Of a stretch of 39,034 bases of DNA, positions 1 through 7,667 are shown piece after piece (within the stretch, counting starts at the first letter, position 1; every line of letters begins with the position of its first letter). The DNA is from Hyphomicrobiales bacterium (GTDB lineage: Bacteria > Pseudomonadota > Alphaproteobacteria > Rhizobiales > Phreatobacteraceae): positions 1 through 39,034 of the forward strand of contig JAFKKV010000050.1 in the NCBI GenBank assembly GCA_017304475.1, written 5' to 3'. The notes beneath the pieces are model-generated. The model made no database searches and had not been told where the DNA came from. It saw only the letters and a program-made list of their open reading frames with translations. Both the position numbers and the translations under genes were made by a program.

Positions 1-75
1 CTCGCGCCTCGCCCCCTCTCCCGCCCCTCGCTGCGCACGCGGTCGACCTCTCCCCGCCGGGGCGAGGTGAGGAAC
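1..75. repeat. Intergenic GC-rich palindromic repeat at left edge
   Basis: The first 75 bases carry a CTCTCCCCGCC-GG-GGCGAGGTGAGG stretch with inverted symmetry, of the kind common between genes in Hyphomicrobiales. It resembles the GAGAGGGTGGCG element near 38810. The remaining bases up to 318 hold no gene I can support. Confidence 0.4.
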
Positions 76-318
76 GGTGGTTCCGGCGTGAACCTCGCGA
101 GACGGATAACCGTCGCGCAACGCACAGAAATGACGAAAGCGCGCCAACGCCCGGAGCCTGACCCGGCACGCCAAGGTCGGCCTTCCGGCCCGGCCGGAGC
201 CCGGCTAGCATGACGCAACCGGCGGCGCGAAGAGCCTGATCGGGCAGAGCTGGGTTCGCCGCGGGCTGTTGCTGCGAATGGATCGGCCGAAGCGCGCGAC
301 GTGCGGGATCGGGGGCGG

Positions 319-1683
319 ATGATGCGGCGGCTCGACCAACATCCCGCGAAGGCGGCCAACGACATTCTATCCTATCGCGATTTTGAATCGGTCTATCGCT
401 ACGTCCACTTTCGGCGATCGGACATTCGTCAGATCAATCTCTCCCTGAACGAAGGCCTCATCTACAGCCTGTCCGGCGCTTACTCCGAATACAACGTCTT
501 CTCCCGCTATCGCGGCAATTTGGACAAGCTTCGCTCGCTTCTTTATCGAACCCATCCGGACATGCGCCGCAATGGCTGGGCCAAGGTTCATTGCCCTGTC
601 TACATCGCTGACAAGCGCGACGTGCCCTTTCACATCCAGCTGAAGGAAAGCCGGCTCGACGACGAATACACGAGAAATGAGCGACGAATAAGGCTCAAAT
701 CAGTTCGCGACATCGCCAATATCGGACCGATATTCGACATTCCCTGCATTCTCGATGAAAAATTCTCGCCGTTCGCTCCATGTCACTACTGCAAAGGGCC
801 GCTTCGGATCCTTCCGGCCCCGTCATTGCCGTATGGATATGCCGAGAACAACGATGACATGAGACACGGCTGTGCCGCTGCCAGGACTGTCTTCGAGTGC
901 GACCATTGTGGCTGGTGGGCGATCGAAACCGAAGGTCATGACGCGGTCGAAAATGGCGGCGACGGCGACGGCAACGACAATGACTGCGACTATAGCCTGG
1001 TCTGCGGCATTCTCCGGCGTTTCTCCGTCTCGGACAGCGATATTCCCGTCACAGATCTCAGGAAGTGGCTTTCCACCCATCGTGACGCCGTCGTGTCCGT
1101 CGATCCCTTCGTCTTCGAGAAACTCGTCGCCGATTGCCTGAAACATTACTATCCCAAGGCGGATATCAGGCTCGTCGGGGGCCGGCGCGACCTGGGCATC
1201 GATATCTTCGCGATCGCCGAAAATGACGAGCCGACCATCATCCAGGTCAAACGCCGCACGCGGCTTTCCGCGACCGAGGGCGTCAACACTGTCCGTGAGC
1301 TCAACGGCGTGCTGTTCAGGGAAGGCGTTCCGCGTGGAATGGTCATCACGTCCGCCTGCCAGTTTTCACGCGATGCCTGGCAGGAAATCGAGCTGGCCGC
1401 CCGCAACAACAGGATCTGGGGAGCACGCTACAAGGTCGAGCTGAAGAGCGCCGATTTCTTGTTCGAAATGCTCGATATCGCCAACAAGAACGATAATTTC
1501 AGCTACGCGACGGAGCATCTGGATCGATATCAGCCACCGCAGATCGACACGATTTCCGGCAAGAAGACGGTGAGGTCCAGGATGTGCGCGGATGGCATTT
1601 ATTCTCTTTCCAGGCACAGTCTCGACCGCGTGAGGCGGCTTGCCTATGGGGGCGCCGATGCACCGTGGACGCCGCCACTGTGA
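319..1683 (+). CDS. Restriction endonuclease, Mrr-like, with zinc-ribbon domain
   Basis: Predicted 454-aa protein. The C-terminal half (about residues 260-360) has the Mrr_cat pattern of the PD-(D/E)XK superfamily: FEKLVADCL, then GGRRDLGIDIF with the catalytic Asp, then IIQVKRR with the Q-x-K pair. Mrr-like enzymes cut modified or foreign DNA. In the middle, CHYC (about 155-158) and CDHCGWW (about 194-197) look like a zinc ribbon that may bind DNA or a partner. An acidic Gly/Asp linker (GGDGDGNDND) separates the two parts. The N-terminal 150 residues are not recognised. The start is uncertain: ATG at 319 or 322, or GTG at 301, none with a strong ribosome site. It stands alone, 85 bases before recQ. 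A defence role is inferred from the nuclease domain only. Confidence 0.75.
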   Translation: MMRRLDQHPAKAANDILSYRDFESVYRYVHFRRSDIRQINLSLNEGLIYSLSGAYSEYNVFSRYRGNLDKLRSLLYRTHPDMRRNGWAKVHCPVYIADKRDVPFHIQLKESRLDDEYTRNERRIRLKSVRDIANIGPIFDIPCILDEKFSPFAPCHYCKGPLRILPAPSLPYGYAENNDDMRHGCAAARTVFECDHCGWWAIETEGHDAVENGGDGDGNDNDCDYSLVCGILRRFSVSDSDIPVTDLRKWLSTHRDAVVSVDPFVFEKLVADCLKHYYPKADIRLVGGRRDLGIDIFAIAENDEPTIIQVKRRTRLSATEGVNTVRELNGVLFREGVPRGMVITSACQFSRDAWQEIELAARNNRIWGARYKVELKSADFLFEMLDIANKNDNFSYATEHLDRYQPPQIDTISGKKTVRSRMCADGIYSLSRHSLDRVRRLAYGGADAPWTPPL

Positions 1684-1768
1684 GGTGCGAAGGCACCTTT
1701 CGGTGAGGCTGGATGCCATCGGCCGCGGACCTGTGCCATAAGGCGGCGGTCCCGCCAAAAGCGATTCC

Positions 1769-3628
1769 ATGCCGCCGACCCGAAGCCTCGCCGATGCGCC
1801 GTCCGGCAATGACCGCGCGGACGACCCGCTGGATGTGCTCAAGCGCGTCTACGGCTATCCGGCATTTCGCGGCAAGCAGGCCGCCGTCGTCGAGCGGGTC
1901 ATTGCGGGCGGCGATGCCGTCGTGCTGTTTCCGACCGGCGCCGGCAAGTCGCTCTGCTTCCAGATCCCCGCCTTGTGCCGCCAGGGTGTCGGCATCGTCG
2001 TTTCGCCGCTGATCGCATTGATGCGCGACCAGGTGGAGGCGCTCAAGCAATTGGGCGTCCGGGCCGCCGCGCTCAACTCGTCGCTGACGCGCGAGGAATA
2101 TGTCGAGATCCGCCGCGCGATCGCCAGGGACGAGCTCGATCTTCTCTATGTCACGCCGGAGCGGATCGTCACGTCCGGCTTCAAGGATATGATCGGCGGC
2201 GCCAGGATCGCGCTGTTCGCCATCGACGAGGCGCATTGCGTCTCCCAATGGGGCCACGACTTCCGGCCGGAATATCGCGAACTCGGGCATCTCGGAGAGC
2301 TCTATCCGGGCGTGCCGCGCCTCGCCTTGACGGCAACGGCCGATCCGCACACCCGCGAAGACATTATCGACGGGCTGTCCTTGCGCGGTGCGGAGGTGTT
2401 CACCACCTCGTTTGACCGCCCGAACATCGCCTATGAAATCGTCGAGCGCGACCAGCCGCGCCAGCAGCTCCTGCGCTTCCTCGCGCGCCACAAGGGGTCG
2501 AGCGGCATCGTCTATTGCCTGTCGCGCGCCAAGGTCGAGGAAACCGCCGAATGGCTGCAGGGCCAGGGCATCCGCGCGCGTGCCTATCATGCCGGCATGG
2601 ACCGCGCGCTTCGCGACGCCAATCAGGACGCCTTCCTGAAGGAAGAGAACCTCTGCCTGGTCGCGACGGTTGCCTTCGGCATGGGCATAGACAAGCCCAA
2701 TGTGCGTTATGTCGCCCATCTCGACCTGCCGGGTTCGGTCGAGGCCTATTACCAGGAGACCGGCCGTGCCGGGCGCGACGGGCTGCCGTCGGATGCCTGG
2801 CTCGCCTATGGCATGGCCGATGTCATTCAGCGCGGCCGGATGATCGACGAGGGCGGCTCGGCTGATGACGTCAAGCGTGTCGAGCGCGCCAAGCTCAATG
2901 CTTTGCTGGCCATTTGCGAAACGCCCGGCTGCCGCCGGCAGGCGATCCTTGCCCATTTCGGCGAGGCGCATGAAGGCCAATGCGGCAATTGCGACACCTG
3001 CCTCAAGCCGGTGGAAACCTGGGACGGCACGGAGGCCGCCATCAAGGCGCTGGCGGCGGTCTACCGGACCGGCGAACGTTTCGGCGCAGGCCACCTGATC
3101 GACGTGCTCACCGGCAGCCGCAACGAGAAGACCACCCGCTTCGGCCATGCCGAGATGCCGGTTTTCGGCGCCGGCAAGGATATCGCGGCCAAGACCTGGC
3201 AGTCGGTCTACCGCCAGTTGCTCGCCGCCGGCCTCGTCGTGGTCGATCATTCAGCCTTCGGCGCCCTGAAACTGGCGCCGGAGGCGCGTGCCGTGTTCCG
3301 GCGCGAACGAGAGGTGCGCTTCCGCAAGGATCGGCCGACGACCGGAAAGGCGTCGCGCAGCGCGCCCTCGCCTTCGGCCAGCGCCAGATCCGCGCTCGAT
3401 GAAGCCGACATGGCGCTGTTCGAGGCGCTGCGCGCCGCCCGCCTGGCGATCGCCCGCGAGCTCTCGGTTCCGCCCTATGTCGTCTTCCCCGACACGACCC
3501 TGATCGCCTTCGCCACCGAACGCCCGACGAGCCCCTCCGCGCTGCTCGGCATATCCGGCGTCGGACAGTCGAAGCTCAAGCGTTATGGCGAGGCGTTCCT
3601 GGAGGTGATCCGGGAGCATCAGGGGTAG
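1769..3628 (+). CDS. recQ: ATP-dependent DNA helicase RecQ
   Basis: A 619-aa protein of normal RecQ length. RecQ unwinds DNA 3' to 5' in recombination and replication-fork repair. Visible motifs in order: Walker A PTGAGKS (55-61), DEAH box followed by CVSQWGHDFRPEY (153-170), TATAD (189-192), motif VI GRAGRDG (about 335), the zinc-binding cysteines CETPGCRR and CGNCDTC (about 380-410), the RQC winged helix, and a C-terminal HRDC domain ending in SGVGQSKLKRYGEAFL. All three RecQ modules are present, so it should be functional. Long open frames on the opposite strand are GC-rich shadows. Confidence 0.97.
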   Translation: MPPTRSLADAPSGNDRADDPLDVLKRVYGYPAFRGKQAAVVERVIAGGDAVVLFPTGAGKSLCFQIPALCRQGVGIVVSPLIALMRDQVEALKQLGVRAAALNSSLTREEYVEIRRAIARDELDLLYVTPERIVTSGFKDMIGGARIALFAIDEAHCVSQWGHDFRPEYRELGHLGELYPGVPRLALTATADPHTREDIIDGLSLRGAEVFTTSFDRPNIAYEIVERDQPRQQLLRFLARHKGSSGIVYCLSRAKVEETAEWLQGQGIRARAYHAGMDRALRDANQDAFLKEENLCLVATVAFGMGIDKPNVRYVAHLDLPGSVEAYYQETGRAGRDGLPSDAWLAYGMADVIQRGRMIDEGGSADDVKRVERAKLNALLAICETPGCRRQAILAHFGEAHEGQCGNCDTCLKPVETWDGTEAAIKALAAVYRTGERFGAGHLIDVLTGSRNEKTTRFGHAEMPVFGAGKDIAAKTWQSVYRQLLAAGLVVVDHSAFGALKLAPEARAVFRREREVRFRKDRPTTGKASRSAPSPSASARSALDEADMALFEALRAARLAIARELSVPPYVVFPDTTLIAFATERPTSPSALLGISGVGQSKLKRYGEAFLEVIREHQG

Positions 3629-3641
3629 CTGCTCGGCAATC

Positions 3642-3685
3642 AATTCGTGGGTGGCCGGGACAAGCCCGGCCAAGACGAGAATTGT
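3642..3685. repeat. Palindromic intergenic repeat, CGTC/GGCCGGG family
   Basis: GTGGGTGGCCGGGACAAGC with its mirror GCCCGGCCAAGACGAG forms a hairpin-prone unit downstream of recQ. The same sequence recurs almost exactly at 7577-7612. Confidence 0.7.
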
Positions 3686-3756
3686 CCTTGGGGCGGGCGC
3701 GCAGGGTCGACCAGGCTCAGGATCCGCGCCGTGGCCCAGCGCACCGCGACGCCAGC

Positions 3757-3797
3757 ACATCGTCTTGCCCGGGCTTGTCCCGGGCATCCACGTATTT
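3757..3797. repeat. Palindromic intergenic repeat, CGTC/GGCCGGG family
   Basis: CGTCTTGCCCGGGCTTGTCC followed by CGGGCATCCACG is the inverted form of the unit at 3642-3685. The two units enclose about 70 bases, giving a paired head-to-head arrangement between recQ and parE. Confidence 0.7.
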
Positions 3798-3888
3798 ATC
3801 CGCTCGCGGCAATCAGCCCGTCGTAGCCACTGTGCAGCGGTACTTGATGGACTACGGGGTGGCCCTTCGCCTGGCCCCGGCTGTGGCT

Positions 3889-4179
3889 TCAAAGATGACG
3901 GGCCCGATCCATGCGCTGATGCAGGATGCGGATGATTGCGATCCCGTAGCTTGTCGGCCGAAAATAGATGACATTTTGCTCGATATGGCGTCGGCGATAG
4001 CCTGGCCTCAGCGCAGCGCAGTCCTGGGATTGCTGTGGCGCTTCCGCCAGGCTGGCGCAGACCGCTTCGGTACGGTCGGCATAGCGCAGCGCCTGGGGCA
4101 GGCCCCATTGCTTCACGGTATGATCGAAGATCCCATCAAGGTCGCGCTGCGCTCTCGGACTAAGCCGAAACTCAGCCAT
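3889..4179 (-). CDS. parE: ParE-family toxin (RelE/ParE superfamily)
   Basis: 96-aa protein read from ATG at 4179, giving MAEFRLSPRAQRDLDGIFDH. This start lies inside the end of the antitoxin gene (8-base overlap), the usual coupling in type II toxin-antitoxin operons. The pattern AEFRLSPRAQRDLDGI, then HIEQNVIYF and IAIIRILHQRMD, is typical of ParE, which inhibits DNA gyrase in characterised members. The longer upstream frame is rejected because it would run deep into parD. Intact length suggests it is functional if expressed. Family assignment is secure; the cellular target is inferred. Confidence 0.9.
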   Translation of the reverse strand: MAEFRLSPRAQRDLDGIFDHTVKQWGLPQALRYADRTEAVCASLAEAPQQSQDCAALRPGYRRRHIEQNVIYFRPTSYGIAIIRILHQRMDRARHL

Positions 4180-4417
4180 GTTGCGCGGCTTTGCGCTGCT
4201 TGAACGCTGCAAAGTCGAACTGTTCCGGCTCGCCGCTCTTCTCGCCCTCGATGAGAGCCTGTCGGATCGTCTCGGCTTCGAAACTGCGTTCCTGCTCGCG
4301 GCGGATCAAGTCGCGGATCGCTTCGCTGTCATTGGTGTAGTGCCCGGCAGCGATTTGCGAGGCGATCCACGCATCCTGCTGTTCGGTCAAGGTGATCGTC
4401 TTGCGCACGGTTCCCAT
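4172..4417 (-). CDS. parD: ParD-family antitoxin
   Basis: 81-aa protein beginning MGTVRKTITLTEQQDAWIAS. The N-terminal 45 residues, including the AGHYTNDSEAIRDLIRREQ segment, match the ribbon-helix-helix DNA-binding domain of ParD/CopG antitoxins. The C-terminal tail (EGEKSGEPEQFDFAAFKQRK) should wrap the toxin. It is the first gene of the parDE pair and would be expected to repress its own promoter in the AT-richer stretch at about 4440-4480. Confidence 0.92.
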   Translation of the reverse strand: MGTVRKTITLTEQQDAWIASQIAAGHYTNDSEAIRDLIRREQERSFEAETIRQALIEGEKSGEPEQFDFAAFKQRKAAQHG

Positions 4418-4587
4418 CGCACCCTCCGCATGGCTCTTGAGGCATGAGAAATCATACTATTGGTGCAATTTAACGCATCGCTGGGGAGCCAGCAAGAACG
4501 CGCTGCGACGTCACGGCTGCCTTCCCATGGGCGACCCGTGGCCATCACCGCCATGGATCGGTAGCTGCGTGCCGCGTGCCTGCTGCC

Positions 4588-5430
4588 CTATCGCCTGAGC
4601 CGAACGACATTCACGGCATGGCTCGTTGCCTCTGCCGCGCCGTCGTTTCCGTCGCGGCCAAAGTAGCGCGCGGGCGTCGTGCCGAGCATGCGCCGGAACA
4701 TGGTGATGAAGGCGCTGACGCTCTCATAGCCGAGATCGCCGGCGATCGTGGTGACCTGCTCGCCCTGCGCGAGGCGCTGCAAGGCGAGGCCGACATGCAA
4801 TTGCTGGCGCCAACGCAGGAACGACATGCCGGTTTCGCGCTGGAACAGCCGGCTGAGCGTCCTGTTGCTGGCGCCAACGCGCGCGCCCCATTCGTCAATG
4901 GTGCAGCGCAGGCCGGGATTTTCGATCATGGCCTCGGTCAGCCGCCGGAGACGCCGGTCATCGGGCATGGGCAGGTGGATCGGCTCGAGCGGCGCCGCGA
5001 CCAGTTCGTCGAGCAGCACGGCGAGGAGCCGCGCCTCGCGCGCGGGGTCCATGGCCATCGGCGGCGCCTCGGTGTCGAAGCGCAGAATGAGTTCGCGCAG
5101 CAAGGGCTGGACGAACAGGATGCCGCAGTCCCGGCCGAGCGGCGCCGCCAAAGCCGGATCGATATAAAGGCTGCCGATCTTGATGTGACCCGCCATGCGG
5201 CCGGCATGGGAAACCCCACCCGGAATCCACAAGGCGCAACGCGGCGGCACGGTCCAGATGCCGCCCGCCGCCCGCACCGTCAGCACGCCGCTGACCACAT
5301 ACATCAACTGCGCCTTGGCATGGTGATGCGGCGCGGTCTCGCCGACAAAGGTCATTTCGGTGATCAGGCTGAAGACGGGGCGCGGACTGTCGTTCACGAC
5401 ATCGACGCCAGGCAGGCCGGAAATATCCAT
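4588..5430 (-). CDS. AraC-family transcriptional regulator with cupin sensor
   Basis: 280 aa from ATG at 5430, chosen because GGAGCGAGGTG precedes it; a longer start at 5505 is possible. The N-terminal part has a cupin pattern (HHHAKAQLMYVVSGVLTV, then WIPGGVSHAG) of the AraC_binding type. The C-terminal 100 residues carry two helix-turn-helix motifs, including RTLSRLFQRETGMSF and GYESVSAFITMFRRMLGTTP. The ligand is unknown. It stands alone between parDE and a small conserved gene. Confidence 0.92.
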   Translation of the reverse strand: MDISGLPGVDVVNDSPRPVFSLITEMTFVGETAPHHHAKAQLMYVVSGVLTVRAAGGIWTVPPRCALWIPGGVSHAGRMAGHIKIGSLYIDPALAAPLGRDCGILFVQPLLRELILRFDTEAPPMAMDPAREARLLAVLLDELVAAPLEPIHLPMPDDRRLRRLTEAMIENPGLRCTIDEWGARVGASNRTLSRLFQRETGMSFLRWRQQLHVGLALQRLAQGEQVTTIAGDLGYESVSAFITMFRRMLGTTPARYFGRDGNDGAAEATSHAVNVVRLRR

Positions 5431-5565
5431 CACCTCGCTCCGATCCGCACCAGGCCCGGGGCAGCGGCACCTTGATAGCCCCTTGCGGCGGCCCTTTCTC
5501 TCCAAAAGACACCTGAGCGCAATAAGCGCCTGCCTGAGAGCCCTATTTCAGGCCGCTCGCGCGAC

Positions 5566-5606
5566 ATCCGTCATCCCCGGCTTGGCCCGGGGGCCCACGC
5601 ATTCCA
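5566..5606. repeat. Palindromic intergenic repeat, CGTC/CCCGGG family
   Basis: CGTCATCCCCGGCTTGGCC followed by CGGGGGCCCACGCATTCCAGA is another copy of the family seen at 3757 and 7527. It lies in the gap before the AraC gene. Confidence 0.65.
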
Positions 5607-5624
5607 GACCAAACAAGCCGTTCC

Positions 5625-6008
5625 TCAAGCCGCGTCCTTGTCCAGCAAAGTCAGCCCCTTGACCGCGGCATGCGGCGCATCCGCTTCGAAATGAACGGCA
5701 AAGCCCAGGGCTTTACTGACAGCCGCCGCCGCGAGCCGCACGGCCGCGCCCGTCGGCTTGCCGCCCTCGATCACGATCATGCCGCGGCAATATCGCCGCA
5801 TGCGGTCCTTGACCTTTTTGAAGAACAGCGCCCGGTTCCTGCGCTCCTCCGGCGTTTCTTCGCCGTGATGATCAAGCGAATGATCGGTGATCAGGACGAA
5901 AGGCAATTGTCTGTCGAGCAGCCGTTCAAATTGCTCATCGATGGGCGCGGCGGCTTCCGCATGCTCGCGCAGAAACACAAGAGGAAAGCAGGAAGTGTCG
6001 AGAAGCAT
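5625..6008 (-). CDS. Conserved hypothetical protein, 127 aa
   Basis: Read from ATG at 6008 (MLLDTSCFPLVFLREHAEAA), with AAGGT 8 bases upstream; longer in-frame extensions are Arg/Pro-rich and look non-coding. The protein is soluble, with no signal peptide or membrane segment. A conserved-looking core reads EERRNRALFFKKVKDRMRRY, then GMIVIEGGKPTGAAVRLAAA. I do not recognise the family and assign no function. Confidence 0.6.
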   Translation of the reverse strand: MLLDTSCFPLVFLREHAEAAAPIDEQFERLLDRQLPFVLITDHSLDHHGEETPEERRNRALFFKKVKDRMRRYCRGMIVIEGGKPTGAAVRLAAAAVSKALGFAVHFEADAPHAAVKGLTLLDKDAA

Positions 6009-6242
6009 CGTCCATGACCTTGTTTGATGGGGACGGCGCGCGACCGGGAGAAACCGAAAGGCCGGCATCTCGCTTCGGTTCGACAGGCGGCCCCACGGGC
6101 AATATCTGACGGATTTCTGTCTACAGGCCCGGCGCCGGGGCGGCTTTCGCGGATCCGCCAACAAATGCCGCGAACCCGCCAGCTCCTGCCGTCGATCGGA
6201 GGGTTCCGGCCCGCGCCTCGCAACTGCGCGTCGCGCGCCCGG

Positions 6243-6644
6243 TCACGAATGACCGTCGCCGCCCGCCGCGGCCTCCGGGAACCAATCCGCCATCTCGTAG
6301 AGCGGCCGGATCTCGATCTCGCTCGGCCCCGGCATGGGATTGGGGCAGCGTTTCACCCAGGCGACCGCTTCCTCCATGTCCTTGACCTCCCAGAGCCAGA
6401 AGCCGGCGACGAGCTCTTTGGTCTCGGCAAAAGGCCCATCGATGACCGTGCGGCGGGAGCCGTCGAAGGCTATGCGCTTGCCGTCCGACGAGGGCCTGAG
6501 GCCATCGGCCTCGCGCAGGATGCCGGCCGCTTGAAGCGCCTCGTTGAACCGGCCCATCTCCTCCATCGCCGCCAAGGTCTCCGGCGTGTGGTCGAAACCC
6601 TTCTCGCTGTCTTCGGTCGCCTTCACCAGCACCATCACGCGCAT
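6243..6644 (-). CDS. YCII-related (YciI/DGPF family) protein
   Basis: 133-aa small protein starting MRVMVLVKATEDSEKG. GGGAGG lies 6 bases upstream of this ATG; the adjacent ATG at 6647 is the alternative. The VIDGPFAETKELVAGFWLWE segment is the DGPF signature of YCII-related ferredoxin-like proteins, often coded beside ECF sigma factors; no sigma gene is visible here. The biochemical role of the family is mostly unknown. The next gene upstream on the same strand is a TetR regulator 122 bases away. Confidence 0.88.
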   Translation of the reverse strand: MRVMVLVKATEDSEKGFDHTPETLAAMEEMGRFNEALQAAGILREADGLRPSSDGKRIAFDGSRRTVIDGPFAETKELVAGFWLWEVKDMEEAVAWVKRCPNPMPGPSEIEIRPLYEMADWFPEAAAGGDGHS

Positions 6645-6766
6645 CATCCGCCTCCCTGATCGCGCCGGCAGCATCGGCCCGGCATTGAAACGACGAACGG
6701 GCCTTGCGACCGCCGACATGGGGCCGCGCATTTTTTTCGACGACGCAGGCGCGCGGCGTTTCGGTC

Positions 6767-7393
6767 TCAGACGTAAGGCGTGCCGGCAAGTGCCGCGTCG
6801 ACGCCGGCAAAGCCGCGTTCCATCAAGCTCATGAAGGCCGGCTCGGGCTTCTTGTTCTCGCGAAAGGCGCGCAGCGCCGCGCCATAGGCGACCACCAGCG
6901 CCGCCATCAGCATGGCCGCGGCGAGCCGCGCCTCGGGATCGGCCTGCGCCCTGCCCGCAGCACCTGCCAGCATGGCCGCGAGATCGTCGGCGAGCGTCAC
7001 CTGCAGCTCACGGGCGCGGGCCGCGAGCGCCGGGCTCTCCGCCACGGTGCGCCAGAAACCCGCGGAGCGCTCCGAGATCCTGAACAGCGGATGCTGCCGC
7101 TCGGCCAGCCCGCGCATCAGCGCCTGGAACGCGCCGACCGGCGACTGGCCGCCGCGGCCGGAGAGCGCCTCGCGCACGAGCGCCCGCCCCTCCTCCTCGC
7201 GATCAAAGACCAGATCCTCCTTGCGCGGGAAATAATTGAACACCGTCTTTCGCGCGACATTCGCCTCCTGCGCGACCTCTGTGACCGACACATTGTCGAA
7301 GCCGCGTTCGACGAACAGGCGCGTGGCGACATTGGAGATCGCCTGGCGCGTCTCCTGCTTCTTGCGGTCTCGCAGTCCGGTCCAGTTTGACAT
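6767..7393 (-). CDS. TetR-family transcriptional regulator
   Basis: 208 aa. The N-terminal helix-turn-helix is clear: RQAISNVATRLFVERGFDNV, then VTEVAQEANVARKTVFNYF, then PRKEDLVF. The rest is the variable ligand domain with a TetR_C-like helical pattern. It is divergent from the FAD monooxygenase gene at 7668, so it probably represses that gene in response to a small molecule. The 275-base gap between them contains an AT-rich stretch and two palindromic repeats. Confidence 0.93.
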   Translation of the reverse strand: MSNWTGLRDRKKQETRQAISNVATRLFVERGFDNVSVTEVAQEANVARKTVFNYFPRKEDLVFDREEEGRALVREALSGRGGQSPVGAFQALMRGLAERQHPLFRISERSAGFWRTVAESPALAARARELQVTLADDLAAMLAGAAGRAQADPEARLAAAMLMAALVVAYGAALRAFRENKKPEPAFMSLMERGFAGVDAALAGTPYV

Positions 7394-7399
7394 GGTGAT

Positions 7400-7440
7400 C
7401 TTTATACCATAGATAAATTTACACTCAGTATATCTTTTAC
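7400..7440. promoter_or_regulatory. AT-rich divergent promoter/operator candidate
   Basis: TTTATACCATAGATAAATTT and the following TACACTCAGTATATC are far more AT-rich than their surroundings. The 8-base palindrome TAAATTTA and the outer pair TATAC/GTATA give dyad symmetry directly upstream of the TetR gene. It is a plausible autoregulatory operator. No spacing match to a known box is claimed. Confidence 0.4.
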
Positions 7441-7526
7441 GCCTCGGGAAGCTGCGACGTTTGCCGGTGAAGACCGCCGAGCAATCAGACGCCGTTCGCG
7501 GGCTTCATCCGGACAGCTCGTCGCCG

Positions 7527-7612
7527 CTCGTCTTCCCCGGGCTTGGCCCGGGGATCCACGCATTCAAAACGCAACACGTCGTGGGTGGCCGGGACAAGCC
7601 CGGCCAAGACGA
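7527..7612. repeat. Two palindromic intergenic repeats, head to head
   Basis: CGTCTTCCCCGGGCTTGGCC..GGGGATCCACG at 7527-7566 faces CGTGGGTGGCCGGGACAAGC..CCAAGACGA at 7577-7612. This is the same two-unit arrangement as at 3642-3797 but with the inner spacing reduced to about 10 bases. It lies between the TetR and monooxygenase genes. Confidence 0.7.
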
Positions 7613-7667
7613 TGTGAGACCGCACCGAACCGCGTTCTCTGACCACCTTTTTTAAGGGAATTCAGCC

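Noticed and set aside
1499..3250. 583-codon open frame antisense to recQ
   Set aside because: It is a GC-rich shadow of recQ with no recognisable domain; recQ on the other strand has every expected motif.
3651..4203. Plus-strand frames starting MAGTSPAKT or MSLGRARR
   Set aside because: They are translations of the palindromic repeats and of the parE antisense strand, a common false call in this group of bacteria.
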